Origin: Flagellimonas lutimaris
GTDB lineage: Bacteria > Bacteroidota > Bacteroidia > Flavobacteriales > Flavobacteriaceae
NCBI RefSeq assembly: GCF_003581615.1
Contig: NZ_QXFH01000077.1
Location: 566,070-630,069 of the forward strand
DNA length: 64,000 nt
Direction of reading: 5' to 3'
Positions 42,616-51,380 of this stretch are shown one piece after another. The notes beneath the pieces were generated by a model, which was not told the DNA's origin, searched no databases, and saw nothing but the letters and a program-made list of their open reading frames with translations. Numbering within the stretch: position 1 is the stretch's first letter; each line of letters starts with the position of its first letter. The position numbers and the translations under genes are program-made.

Positions 42616-43311
42616 ATGATCAAAATTGGAATTGTAGATGATGAACCTTTGGCGCGTAAAGTGTTAGAGGAATATTGTTCAAAGGTTGACAACTTTGAAG
42701 TAGTATTAAGTTCGGGGAATTCGCTTGAGTTCGTAAATTTTATTCAGCAAAATGAAGTGGATCTCATTTTTCTTGATATAGAAATGCCAGAGCTCAATGG
42801 TATGGAAATTTTACGTTCTATGATACATCCCCCTAAAGTTATTTTAACTACAGCTTATTCTGAGTATGCTTTAGAAAGTTATAACTATGGTGTGGTAGAT
42901 TATTTATTGAAACCTATAAAACTCGAACGCTTTTTGAAAGCAATCAGCAAGGTTTCTACTTCAAAAATAGCGGAACCTAAAGAAAATAAGAAAAAAGAAG
43001 AACTTCAAATAAAACATGATGGATTGCCCTTAAATGTTTCATTTGAATCAATTCAATACATCCAAAGTTTTGGAAATTATTTGAAAATTTTTACGGATTC
43101 TAGAATGTATCTCATATCTGAAACACTTATTAATATCACTACCTTATTACCTGAAAATTTTCAACGCACACATAAATCATACATTGCCAATTTAAATAGA
43201 ATTACTAAAGCAACCAGAACACATTTGGTAATTGAAAATAATAAAGTGCCTGTTAGTACCATGTATAAGGTTATTGTTTTTGAAAAATTGAAAGTTTTAA
43301 CAAAATTATAA
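42616..43311 (+). CDS. LytTR-domain response regulator
   Basis: The 231-residue regulator has a receiver domain with phosphoacceptor D54 in LIFLDIEMPELNG, the acidic pocket IVDDEP (6-11) and the conserved KPIKLERF lysine region (about 98-105), followed by a LytTR DNA-binding domain (about 130-231, YIQSFGNYLKIFT and RTHKSYIANLNRI). LytTR proteins bind short imperfect direct repeats upstream of envelope or secretion genes. Cotranscribed with the kinase, 3 bp apart. Target genes cannot be read directly, though flanking serine hydrolases are candidates. Confidence 0.92.
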   Translation: MIKIGIVDDEPLARKVLEEYCSKVDNFEVVLSSGNSLEFVNFIQQNEVDLIFLDIEMPELNGMEILRSMIHPPKVILTTAYSEYALESYNYGVVDYLLKPIKLERFLKAISKVSTSKIAEPKENKKKEELQIKHDGLPLNVSFESIQYIQSFGNYLKIFTDSRMYLISETLINITTLLPENFQRTHKSYIANLNRITKATRTHLVIENNKVPVSTMYKVIVFEKLKVLTKL

Positions 43312-43330
43312 ACAGTTAATTTCCATTTCA

Positions 43331-43420
43331 CACACATTACGCTTCCCTCCTATCGTCGGTCAGTTAATAAGTGTTGCATTACTTTTTTAAAAGGAAGCTT
43401 TTAGCTCAACTTTTCAGAAG
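43331..43420. repeat. Dispersed intergenic repeat, copy A
   Basis: Carries CACATTACGCTTCCCTCCTA and a following GTGTTGCATTAC block, similar in order to copy B at 44818-44905 and, in part, to 61993-62090. It follows the first LytS/LytTR pair. Confidence 0.5.
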
Positions 43421-43435
43421 GTTTGAGGAACCAAG

Positions 43436-43456
43436 CTTTGCTTTTCCAAAGCAAAG
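43436..43456. repeat. Perfect 9-bp hairpin downstream of the LytTR gene
   Basis: CTTTGCTTT-TCC-AAAGCAAAG, a perfect 21-bp dyad in the 325-bp gap between the LytTR gene and the serine hydrolase at 43637. No gene is seen in this gap. Confidence 0.5.
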
Positions 43457-43636
43457 AAACATAACGCGAGAACATTATAGAACAGATGTATTGTTTAGTC
43501 AACAGCAGTGTTTTAACCATTTGATAATTATAATGTATTATCCTGTATACCAATGTGATAAATATCATGTGGCTTTTTGATGATAATTCATACAATGTCA
43601 AGATTAATGAATGATCAAAAATCATATAGCTAAAAG

Positions 43637-44809
43637 ATGATGAATAGGTTTGGAAATTGTAACATACTAGTAAACCTTGCAATAATTGTTTGTCTGTTTC
43701 TATTTACGCAGTGCAGTACAAGTGATGATTCAATTATTATTGTTTCACAAAATGGCTATGATTGGCCCAGTAACGAAAGAACTTATTGGCCAACCGATGG
43801 TTGGATGACTGCCCCGTTGGAGGATTATAATATGAATTCTGAAAAAATGGCTATTGCCAATCAATTCGCTGAGAACGACCCTTTAGCTAGAGCTTTGTTA
43901 GTAGTAAAGGACGGATACTTGGTTTATGAAAATTATTATGGTGGTGGAGGTATTGATGAAAGCACCAACCTTTGGTCAGCTACTAAAAGCTATGCTTCGG
44001 CACTTGTTGGTTTACTTATGGATGACGCTATGATTGATTCGCCAGATGAATATATGGCGGATTTGATGCCTGCTTATCCTGAATTCAACAACATTAAATT
44101 ACATCATGTACTCACAATGACAACGGGCTTGTCCTGGGCAGAAAGTGGTCCGCTTTGGATTGACTGGATTTTTTCTGATGATTGGGTAACAGAGGCTTTA
44201 GCACGTGGCCAGGTTACTGAACCGGGAACACGATTTTATTATAGCTCTGGAAACTCGCACTTTTTAACCGCCTTGGTAAAACATAAAACAGGCAAAAAAC
44301 CGGGACTATTAGCCAAAGAGCGACTGTTTGAACCTATGGGAATGAACTTTGAAGTACTTGACGAAACACTTACTTACACAACCTGGCAAGAGTATATCGA
44401 ACCCTTGCCTCAATCTTGGCGACAAGACCCAAATGGTATAGAATGTGCTAGTTTTTCTTTGTATTTAACAGCACGTGATATGGCCAAATTCGGATTTTTA
44501 TACTTAAATAAAGGGCGTTGGGATACGGAGCAACTGATTTCTGAAACTTGGGTAGAGACCTCTACCAGAGATCATGAAACTAATATTTACGGACGATACA
44601 GCTATGGCTATCAATGGTATATTACCTTGGTTGGTGGCCATCCCGCATTTTTAGCCAGTGGCTTTGGAGGTCAGATTATTGGCGTGGTGCCGTCCTTGGA
44701 TTTAGTCGTCGTTTTAAAATATGAAGCGGAAAACCCAGTACATCCTGAAAGTGGAACTGCCCACGATGACATGCATCTATTCGAATTAGTTGTTAAATCT
44801 GTTAATTAA
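43637..44809 (+). CDS. Serine hydrolase, beta-lactamase-like fold, lipoprotein
   Basis: A 390-residue lipoprotein (lipobox FTQC, C26) with the class C beta-lactamase-like fold. Ser-x-x-Lys is SATK (114-117, NLWSATKSYAS), the tyrosine motif is YYSSGNSH and the third region reads LASGFGGQII. The mature protein should act in the periplasm or on the surface. An alternative start one codon later exists. It lies downstream of the first LytS/LytTR pair, separated by a 325-bp gap with hairpins and a dispersed repeat. Confidence 0.88.
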   Translation: MMNRFGNCNILVNLAIIVCLFLFTQCSTSDDSIIIVSQNGYDWPSNERTYWPTDGWMTAPLEDYNMNSEKMAIANQFAENDPLARALLVVKDGYLVYENYYGGGGIDESTNLWSATKSYASALVGLLMDDAMIDSPDEYMADLMPAYPEFNNIKLHHVLTMTTGLSWAESGPLWIDWIFSDDWVTEALARGQVTEPGTRFYYSSGNSHFLTALVKHKTGKKPGLLAKERLFEPMGMNFEVLDETLTYTTWQEYIEPLPQSWRQDPNGIECASFSLYLTARDMAKFGFLYLNKGRWDTEQLISETWVETSTRDHETNIYGRYSYGYQWYITLVGGHPAFLASGFGGQIIGVVPSLDLVVVLKYEAENPVHPESGTAHDDMHLFELVVKSVN

Positions 44810-44817
44810 TTATTACA

Positions 44818-44905
44818 TACATACCCCTTCCCTCCTACTGTCGACTCGTATAATAGGTGTTCCATTACCTTTTTAAAAGAATATTTTTAGGAGAAATTTT
44901 TCAGT
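44818..44905. repeat. Dispersed intergenic repeat, copy B
   Basis: Contains CCCCTTCCCTCCTACTGTCG then GTGTTCCATTACC and a TTTTTAAAAG stretch, the same order as copy A at 43331-43420. The rest of this 301-bp gap holds a CATCTCGC motif near 44944 and the dyad at 45037. Confidence 0.5.
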
Positions 44906-45036
44906 ATGTGCAGTACAAACTTTGCCAACGCATCATCTCGCTCAAAAAAGAAAAGGTCCATAAGGCCTTCACTTTTTATACCGGACCAATGCTCAAGTTA
45001 CATAATGCAGAACATTAAAGTACAAGTGGTGGTCAG

Positions 45037-45055
45037 TAAAGTCTGATAGACTTTA
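45037..45055. repeat. Dyad upstream of the FG-GAP gene
   Basis: TAAAGTCT-GAT-AGACTTTA, perfect 8-bp arms, about 56 bp before the start at 45111; a possible operator or leader hairpin. Confidence 0.4.
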
Positions 45056-45110
45056 TAGATAGCCGAGGTGCAAATAACTTATATTAGTAGCGAATCTCTA
45101 AAAAATACCT

Positions 45111-46328
45111 ATGTATAAGAACATTATACTGTTGCCCTTTGCCCTTGTTGTTTTACAGACCGGTCATGGTCAACAAAATGAAGGAAACCCTGCTGGTTCA
45201 ACTACTTTCTACAAAGACGTTACAAAAACACATTTGCCTTACAAAGACCTACAATTGCTCAGCATGGATGCCGGAATCGCTGATTTGGACCACGATGGGG
45301 ACATGGATATTTTGATTGCCAATGAGCACAGGCCCAACATTCTGCTCGTTAACAATGGAAAAGGAAGCTTCACTAACGAGAGTGCATTGCGGATACCACA
45401 GGTTGCCCACGATAGTGAGGATATTGGTATTGCCGACTTTGATTTGGATGGCGACCTGGACATCATCGTGGTCAGTGAGGATGATAAGACCAATGAGCTC
45501 TACTTGAACAATGGCGATGGCACTTTTAGGGATGGTGGGGACAGGATTCCAGTGACCGGAACTTCCAATTCCGTAGTGGTTTTTGATATCAATGCCGATG
45601 GTACCCCCGATGTTTTGATCGGAAACAATGGCCAGAACAATATCCTGATCAATGACGGAACGGGCCATTTTAAAGATGAGACCCTCGAACGGTTTGGTGC
45701 ATTTATGGATGTAACACAAGACCTTACCCTTGCCGATGTGGACAACGACGGGGACCAAGATGTACTCGTGGGCAATGAGGATGCCAATAGAATATTGATC
45801 AATACCGGAAATGGTTTTTTTGAAGATCAATCTTCCGATAGGCTCCCCTACCGCAGTGAACCCGAGGAAACCCGCGAAGTAGATGTAGCGGATATTGATG
45901 GAGATGGTGATCTGGACATTCTATACGGCAATGTTCAGGCTTTTGTGGATAACGCCCTGAGGCAAAACCGATTGTTATTGAACGACGGAAAAGGCTTTTT
46001 CACGGATATTACCGCTTCCCATTTACCCAAAGACAACAATCGTTGTTTTGGAGTGGCCTTTTTGGACATCGACCGTGATGGTAATCCGGATATCATGACC
46101 GGAAATACAAACGGGGCCCAATTTGGCGGCAACACACCATACAGCGTTTATCTTAACGATGGTGAAGGAAAGTTCATAGAAGCAACTGACGAGATTATTC
46201 CAGAGGGCATTGGCGGAAGAGGTTTTGATATCGATTTTGTGGATCTGAACGGCGATGGCTTAAACGATCTTTTCTTAAGCAATCGTGGCTCACAGGATTT
46301 TCTGCTTTTGGGCCAACCCTCCAACTAG
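45111..46328 (+). CDS. Exported FG-GAP/VCBS repeat protein
   Basis: A 405-residue secreted protein with a signal peptide (IILLPFALVVLQTGHGQ, about residues 4-20) and seven or so FG-GAP/VCBS blades with calcium-binding loops: DLDHDGDMDI, DFDLDGDLDI, DVDNDGDQDV, DIDGDGDLDI, DIDRDGNPDI and DLNGDGLNDL. This makes a beta-propeller, typically used for binding at the cell surface. No heme motif, unlike the 25572 protein. Its G+C content and codon choice are visibly richer than those of the genes on either side, so it could have a separate origin. It is transcribed alone. Confidence 0.88.
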   Translation: MYKNIILLPFALVVLQTGHGQQNEGNPAGSTTFYKDVTKTHLPYKDLQLLSMDAGIADLDHDGDMDILIANEHRPNILLVNNGKGSFTNESALRIPQVAHDSEDIGIADFDLDGDLDIIVVSEDDKTNELYLNNGDGTFRDGGDRIPVTGTSNSVVVFDINADGTPDVLIGNNGQNNILINDGTGHFKDETLERFGAFMDVTQDLTLADVDNDGDQDVLVGNEDANRILINTGNGFFEDQSSDRLPYRSEPEETREVDVADIDGDGDLDILYGNVQAFVDNALRQNRLLLNDGKGFFTDITASHLPKDNNRCFGVAFLDIDRDGNPDIMTGNTNGAQFGGNTPYSVYLNDGEGKFIEATDEIIPEGIGGRGFDIDFVDLNGDGLNDLFLSNRGSQDFLLLGQPSN

Positions 46329-46384
46329 CGCAAAAAACGGAAGACCCAATAGGCCCTTTCGTCCATAAATCATTTTTATTAATT

Positions 46385-46590
46385 TTAATTTTTCTCTTCT
46401 ATTTTCTTAATCATATTTTGCGCTGACTCCATGTAAGGATCCATGGCGAGTGCCTTTTGATAATGTTCTAAGGCCTTTTCATTATCGCCAAGTTTAAAAT
46501 AAGCTTCTCCAAGACTATCCCAAAGATTAGCATCTTCCTGAAATAGTTTAACATTAAGTTGGAAAAATTTTAGGAAGTGCTGTACAAACT
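46385..46590 (-). pseudogene. Remnant TPR tail of a serine hydrolase-type protein
   Basis: On the minus strand, codons ending at a TAA at 46385 read NLWDSLGEAYFKLGDNEKAL and then HYQKALAMDPYMESAQNMI, a tetratricopeptide repeat of the type that ends many flavobacterial class C beta-lactamase-like and alpha/beta hydrolases. There is no start and the catalytic part is missing, so this is a truncated remnant. Its upstream border contains TACAAACTTT, also seen near 44915, which may mark the breakpoint. Confidence 0.7.
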
Positions 46591-46637
46591 TTCGTTTTTA
46601 TCCAAATCGAAGGTTCATGAGCACCGTTCTTTATGTT

Positions 46638-47501
46638 TTAATACAAAACTTCACTTTGTAACACGAAGTCCTCAATCATTTTAAAATTTTTAGTACTCGG
46701 AACGTGTTTCGAATCTTCCAATAAGACTATTTCATTTAGTGATGGGAAAATTCGTTTTGCTCTTTTTATCATTTTTCTGCCTGGAAACATGATATCTTTT
46801 TCAGCAGCGAAAATGGTAATTGGTGTTTTTATTCTATTTCCATCATTTTTGGACATTATCGGTAACGGAGAAAAATCCATATTACAGTTTTGAAAAGTAG
46901 TTGCCATAAATGTTAACCCAAAATCATCATATTCTGAAAACAGTGTTTGCATTACTTTTTTTATATGCTTTTGTTTTCCTTTTTTAATAAAGCTTTTTAA
47001 GGGTACAAAGACATTCAGTATGTTTTTAATTGGATTTCCATTTACAATATAGACTGGAGCAATTAAAAAAACGTGTTTTACTAGTGTTTCGTTAAATTCT
47101 AAGGTCTTTAGAGAGATAAAACCACCAAAAGAAAATCCAACTAAAGTAACCTCCTTTATTCCCAGTATATGGATAACTTCAGTCAACCATTTTCCATAAT
47201 CCAACGACTTCATGTCTAATCGATTCTCAGCACTTTTGTTAGGTTGCGCGAGAACGTCAATGGCATAAACACAATATGTTGTAGATAAATTAGGGAATGA
47301 TTCTAAAATTAAAGGTGCGCAACCTCCTGTGCCATGAATTAGGAGTAGAGGTGGATTTTTTGTGTTGCCAGTTATAATAATATTTGTAGCCCCAAACTTG
47401 GTTACTAACAATTTTTCGGAATATTCAATATTCAGCTCATTTAACTTTTGATTGTAAAGGGTTATGATTTTTTCTTTTCCTTCTTTTGATTTGAAAAACA
47501 T
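46638..47501 (-). CDS. Alpha/beta hydrolase
   Basis: Start at ATG 47501 (MFFKSKEGKEKIITLYNQKL) gives 287 residues. The oxyanion segment is LLLIHGTGG, the nucleophile elbow GFSFGG (TLVGFSFGGFISL) and the acid/histidine part FAAEKDIMFPG and DSKHVPS, the full catalytic triad of the fold. It resembles esterases and proline iminopeptidase-like enzymes; no signal peptide. An 18-bp sequence directly upstream of its ATG (47502-47520) is identical to that before the ABC ATPase gene at 60273. The longer frame to 47540 runs into a dispersed repeat and is rejected. Confidence 0.85.
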   Translation of the reverse strand: MFFKSKEGKEKIITLYNQKLNELNIEYSEKLLVTKFGATNIIITGNTKNPPLLLIHGTGGCAPLILESFPNLSTTYCVYAIDVLAQPNKSAENRLDMKSLDYGKWLTEVIHILGIKEVTLVGFSFGGFISLKTLEFNETLVKHVFLIAPVYIVNGNPIKNILNVFVPLKSFIKKGKQKHIKKVMQTLFSEYDDFGLTFMATTFQNCNMDFSPLPIMSKNDGNRIKTPITIFAAEKDIMFPGRKMIKRAKRIFPSLNEIVLLEDSKHVPSTKNFKMIEDFVLQSEVLY

Positions 47502-47520
47502 GTACTGTTCGTTTTTTGAT

Positions 47521-47540
47521 GCTTCGACTGGGCTCAGCAC
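47521..47540. repeat. Short intergenic repeat fragment (CTTCGACTGGGCTCAG type)
   Basis: GCTTCGACTGGGCTCAGCAC is of the same kind as TTCGACTTCGCTCAGGACAG near 62028. Such ACTTCGACT-x-x-GCTCAG pieces are common between flavobacterial genes. Confidence 0.45.
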
Positions 47541-47578
47541 GAGTTGATGATTTATAAATTGAGAAAATCCATAGCCAG

Positions 47579-48511
47579 CTAAATAGTGATCACCACATTT
47601 CCTCTTTTATGCCCCATCTCCACATATTTGTGCGCTTCGGCAATTTTTTCTAAAGGATATATGCTATCAATAACAGGGGTAATCTTCTCTTGTTCTGCTA
47701 ACCTTTTTAAATTAAAAAAAGCTTCTTTTGGCGTTAATGGAGTCCCATGATCGATGGATATATATTTGCCATTCGAAGTCAATGCTTTTTTGCTCTTTTC
47801 TTTTAGTGTCGATGATTTCGAATTGCCTACAGCATCAATCACATATTTATATGTTTCTAATTGTGCTTCAGCATTTTCTATGGTGTAATCAATCACCTTA
47901 ACACTACCTAAAGAGGTTACTAATTCGAAATTTCTACCACTGCATACACTAGTAACATGAGCACCCCTATGCTTGGCCAATTGTATCGCCATTGTGCCTA
48001 TACTTCCTGACGCTCCATAGATTAAAACTTTGTCGCCCTTGTTTATACTCGTCTTTTTTAATAAATGGGACGCAAGTAAACCACCATAAGGAATCGCTGC
48101 AGCTTCCTCAAAACTAAGATTCACAGGTTTTAGTGCCAGATTCCAATCTTCCGGCAAACAAATATATTCTGCATAAGAACCGAAACGACGTTTGGTAGGT
48201 GATATAGAACCATAAGCAAAAACCTCATCCCCGGTTTCAAACAATGTTACATCTTTACCTTTACGCTCAACAATACCAGCTGTTACCATCCCCAACACAG
48301 GGTTTCTTGGACGACCAAAACCAAATATGAGTTGAAGTATAAACCTGGGGATCAAAGGCTCGTTCAATCTCCGAATAAGAACATCGCTTGTAGTTACTGA
48401 AGTAGCACGTATCTTTATAAGTACTTCATTATCTTTTGCCGATGGTTTTTTAACATTACTTAGCACCAAGTTTTCTACATCGCCATACTTTAGACATTCT
48501 ATTGCTTTCAT
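47579..48511 (-). CDS. Medium-chain zinc-independent alcohol dehydrogenase/quinone oxidoreductase
   Basis: Start at ATG 48511 (MKAIECLKYGDVENLVLSNV) gives 310 residues of the MDR family. The Rossmann motif GASGSIGTMA is at about 147-156 and the catalytic-domain GDEVFAYGS precedes it. No structural zinc Cys cluster is visible, which suits quinone oxidoreductase-like members using NADPH. Cytoplasmic. It lies upstream of the alpha/beta hydrolase, on the same strand, with a 77-bp gap holding repeat DNA, so coupling is uncertain. Substrate not predictable. Confidence 0.88.
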   Translation of the reverse strand: MKAIECLKYGDVENLVLSNVKKPSAKDNEVLIKIRATSVTTSDVLIRRLNEPLIPRFILQLIFGFGRPRNPVLGMVTAGIVERKGKDVTLFETGDEVFAYGSISPTKRRFGSYAEYICLPEDWNLALKPVNLSFEEAAAIPYGGLLASHLLKKTSINKGDKVLIYGASGSIGTMAIQLAKHRGAHVTSVCSGRNFELVTSLGSVKVIDYTIENAEAQLETYKYVIDAVGNSKSSTLKEKSKKALTSNGKYISIDHGTPLTPKEAFFNLKRLAEQEKITPVIDSIYPLEKIAEAHKYVEMGHKRGNVVITI

Positions 48512-48596
48512 AATTGTTTTTGTTAACAGCAAAGTTGGTTAAAATGCGGGTTACAAAAGTTCGTATTTTGAAATTGGAACAAACCTTTCCTTTTCA

Positions 48597-49505
48597 TTAT
48601 TCCTTTTTAAGAGCATAGATAACTTTTGCATCTACCCAAAAAATATCTACATTTTCAAAATCGTCTGAACCTATATTTCTACTAAAGAAAAGGTATTTAC
48701 CATCTGGCGTTATACTTGCTGAAGCTTCCCAAGCGTTAGTATTTATTTTATCTCCCAAATTAATTCCATCACCCCAAGTGCCATCTTTTTGTTTAAAACT
48801 GATATAAATATCAAATTCACCAAAACCATCTTCCCTTTCAGCATCAAATAATAAATACGACTCATCTGGAGCTATAAAAGGATGGCTTAAAAAAGTTCCT
48901 GTATTTATTGCTTTGGGTAATGCCTTGGGCTCTTCATGTTTACCGTTTATTACACGTGAATAGCGAATTGGAAACGTTGGATCGTTTTCTTTATAGGTGT
49001 CAAAATAGTATGTGCCGTTTGCAGAGGAAGAAAGTCTCATTATATACATAGAATCATTACTTACAGTAGGAGGTTCTAGTTTTTGTAATTCAGACCATCC
49101 AGATTCCGTTCTTTTTAGATAATTGTCCCCTAAATGCATGGTTTGTCCATCTGGGGATATTACTGGTCTTCCTATCCATGGAGAAGCTATTTCTGATTTT
49201 TCCCATTTCCTATTTGTTTCATTGTATTTGTATTCATAAAAAGCTGATTTTTTATTTTCCTCACCTCTTCTAATAAAATAAAAGGCCTTCATATCTTTAG
49301 AAAATGCACCATCATATTCATAAATTTCTGTAGAAATTAATCCAGGCGCAAAAGGAATTGGAGTTAATCCTGGTGGTTTCTGACCAAGATATGGGTTTTC
49401 TATGGTCAAAGTATCATTTTCTTTTGTATTGGCATTTTCTGTTTTACAAGCACTTAAAAACATTAAAGCCAACAACACTGAGAATTTAATTATTGGGTTT
49501 TTCAT
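48597..49505 (-). CDS. PD40/WD40-like beta-propeller lipoprotein
   Basis: A 302-residue lipoprotein (FLSAC, C19) with repeated PD40-like propeller strands such as GRPVISPDGQTMHLGDN, FIAPDESYLLFDAER and SASITPDGKYLFFSRNIGSD, the pattern of TolB-like propellers found in Bacteroidota envelopes. It probably faces the periplasm or outside and binds a partner or a saccharide; no catalytic residue is seen. It follows the MBL-fold gene after 13 bp on the same strand, so the two are likely co-transcribed. Confidence 0.8.
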   Translation of the reverse strand: MKNPIIKFSVLLALMFLSACKTENANTKENDTLTIENPYLGQKPPGLTPIPFAPGLISTEIYEYDGAFSKDMKAFYFIRRGEENKKSAFYEYKYNETNRKWEKSEIASPWIGRPVISPDGQTMHLGDNYLKRTESGWSELQKLEPPTVSNDSMYIMRLSSSANGTYYFDTYKENDPTFPIRYSRVINGKHEEPKALPKAINTGTFLSHPFIAPDESYLLFDAEREDGFGEFDIYISFKQKDGTWGDGINLGDKINTNAWEASASITPDGKYLFFSRNIGSDDFENVDIFWVDAKVIYALKKE

Positions 49506-49518
49506 TTCTTAGTATGTT

Positions 49519-50418
49519 TTAATTGACTGGATATATTATGAAACTATCATGAATTTTTTTTGTCGGTGTATCTCCTAATTTTGTAAGAGCTCGTGAAAGT
49601 TCTTTTAATGTGAACACACTTAACGGAAGTTGGTGTTCTTTAGGCTGGTAAATACTTCCCATGGGGTAATCAATTCCAGCAGTTTGAGTCATTTCAATGT
49701 GATTTCCAAGTATGGTTGAAACCTCATTAATGTCGGTGAATTTTACAAGTCTTTCAATACTCATTTGAAAAGCAATCCAATCATTTATGTATAGTCTACC
49801 AGGATAAAAGGTGTCTCCAGTCAAGAGAATTTTCGTCGAAGTATCATAAACCGCAATTGAAGAAGCTTGGTGTCCAGGAATTGGTATTATCTTCATCATG
49901 CGATTTCCTAAATCATAATCTGCAACTTCTTCGGGCCAGTTTGCTATCTTAAAAAAATCTTGTACATCGTTAACCTCAAGACCGATTACAGAAGTGTTCG
50001 GTTTTCCTTTGAATTGTCCATCGCCAGCATAGTGGTCTCCATGCTTATGAGTATGAGCAACTATTAATTCAACTTCTCCATTCTTTTTAGACCATTCGTT
50101 AATAATTTTATTTACAGTTTCATAAAGAGGAAAAATGTCATCTTCTTGAGTAGCTCCAGTATCCATTAATAGCGCTTTGTTTTCTCCAAAAAACAGAAAC
50201 ATAAAAGGTGCTTCGTAATTTGTACACTTGTTTTGACGTAAAATGTAAGTATTGCTATTGTACTTAACGACCTGAATTGGTGGGTCAATATTATCTTCAC
50301 AGTTTTCGGAACCATGAATCCAATTTTGAACATTTAAATCAACAGTTTCTTCGATTGATGGTTGGCATGACAAAATCAAAATTAGTATTGATAGTAAGAT
50401 TGTGATTTTTGTTTTCAT
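49519..50418 (-). CDS. Metallo-beta-lactamase-fold hydrolase, lipoprotein
   Basis: Start at ATG 50418 (MKTKITILLSILILILSCQP) gives 299 residues with a lipobox LILSC. The metal motif HKHGDH is within VAHTHKHGDHYAGD (about 120-133 of the mature numbering), followed by PIPGHQASSIAVYD and TGDTFYPGR with the later histidine and aspartate ligands. The fold covers glyoxalase II, lactonase and beta-lactamase activities; the exact role is not predictable. It is probably periplasmic. An earlier ATG at 50430 is possible. It lies upstream of the PD40 gene; a 10-bp hairpin with a GTGA loop sits 80 bp before its start. Confidence 0.85.
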   Translation of the reverse strand: MKTKITILLSILILILSCQPSIEETVDLNVQNWIHGSENCEDNIDPPIQVVKYNSNTYILRQNKCTNYEAPFMFLFFGENKALLMDTGATQEDDIFPLYETVNKIINEWSKKNGEVELIVAHTHKHGDHYAGDGQFKGKPNTSVIGLEVNDVQDFFKIANWPEEVADYDLGNRMMKIIPIPGHQASSIAVYDTSTKILLTGDTFYPGRLYINDWIAFQMSIERLVKFTDINEVSTILGNHIEMTQTAGIDYPMGSIYQPKEHQLPLSVFTLKELSRALTKLGDTPTKKIHDSFIIYPVN

Positions 50419-50500
50419 ATGTTGGTCCATATTGGCTTTAACGATTTCGGCTATGAGTAGTTTCGCGGATAAGCACTTAACGTTGCAAGTATAAACCAAA

Positions 50501-50524
50501 CTGAAAATCCGTGAGGATTTTCAG
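50501..50524. repeat. GNRA-capped perfect hairpin upstream of the MBL-fold gene
   Basis: CTGAAAATCC-GTGA-GGATTTTCAG, 10-bp perfect arms around a GTGA loop. On the minus strand it would lie in the 5' leader; there is no T run, so it is not a clear terminator. Confidence 0.5.
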
Positions 50525-50582
50525 AAGTAGGAGAGAAAAGCAATTACTTATATCCACTGTTGTGTTCCGTTTTAATTTAATT

Positions 50583-51269
50583 TTACTCGTTACTAGGTCT
50601 TATGCCAAAAATTAGTAAATAACCTATCATCCAAAATTCTCCAATGGTTGCGGGTAGAGTAAGAAATCTATTGAAGCTAAAATCAATTCCTGCGTAGTGT
50701 ATAACTGTAGAAATTAGATAGCCTATACCACCTAAAATAATTATTCTTCCTAACCAGACAGGCAACCTTTTAGATTTGATAACTATGTATCCCATTGGAA
50801 ATAGCCATAACCCGAAAAATAGGCCACCAATACCCCAAGCATTCGAAATAATATTTTGAAAAACCTGAATTAGTAAAACTTTGTCTTCCATAGCACTTAT
50901 TTCAGAATTTGCAATACCTATTACTGAGGCGATTGAAATTGCACTTATCATAATGGCTAAAGCATTTACCATTCCCCATATACCTAGAGTCCAAGCTTCC
51001 CATTCATAATTATCTTTAAATAATTTGAAAAACCAAACTGCGGTAAGAGCCTGAGAAATTACTATACCAAATTCTAATAGCAATCGAATTCTTGCTGTAG
51101 ATTCTAATTCTACTAAATTTGTTAGCGTTTGTTCAGGATTACCAGACACAAATATTTGAGAATGAAAAACCATAAACCCTAGAATTCCTGTAATAGCCAT
51201 CATTAAATACCATAAGCCAGTTATTCTAGCGGTCTTAATTAAATTTTTCTGTTCTGTATTTGCAATCAT
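50583..51269 (-). CDS. DUF4386 family membrane protein
   Basis: A 228-residue integral membrane protein of the DUF4386 type, with six or so hydrophobic helices (LWYLMMAITGILGFMVFHS, LEFGIVISQALTAVWFFKLF, GMVNALAIMISAISIASVIG and others) and the conserved GGLFFGLWLFPMGYIVIKS segment. Function is unknown in the family. A second copy of this family is present as a pseudogene at 55082-55741. It is transcribed leftward, upstream of the MBL-fold gene but with a 165-bp gap between them. Confidence 0.88.
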   Translation of the reverse strand: MIANTEQKNLIKTARITGLWYLMMAITGILGFMVFHSQIFVSGNPEQTLTNLVELESTARIRLLLEFGIVISQALTAVWFFKLFKDNYEWEAWTLGIWGMVNALAIMISAISIASVIGIANSEISAMEDKVLLIQVFQNIISNAWGIGGLFFGLWLFPMGYIVIKSKRLPVWLGRIIILGGIGYLISTVIHYAGIDFSFNRFLTLPATIGEFWMIGYLLIFGIRPSNE

Positions 51270-51380
51270 AGATTATTTATTTTTATTATTTTATACTAAT
51301 TCTGACTCTGTAAAAGGGTAATTGTTACAGTTTTGCCCTAATGGCACACAATAATAGAATATATGGCAATAGATAAATTT

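Noticed and set aside
47502..47540. Longer start for the alpha/beta hydrolase
   Set aside because: The extra residues come from a shared 18-bp leader and a dispersed repeat, not from conserved protein.
50470..50570. Integron attC-like site around the 10-bp hairpin
   Set aside because: ACTTAAC fits the R-Y-Y-Y-A-A-C end but the opposite end does not fit G-T-T-R-R-R-Y, the central dyad lacks the usual spacing, and no integrase is in the window.
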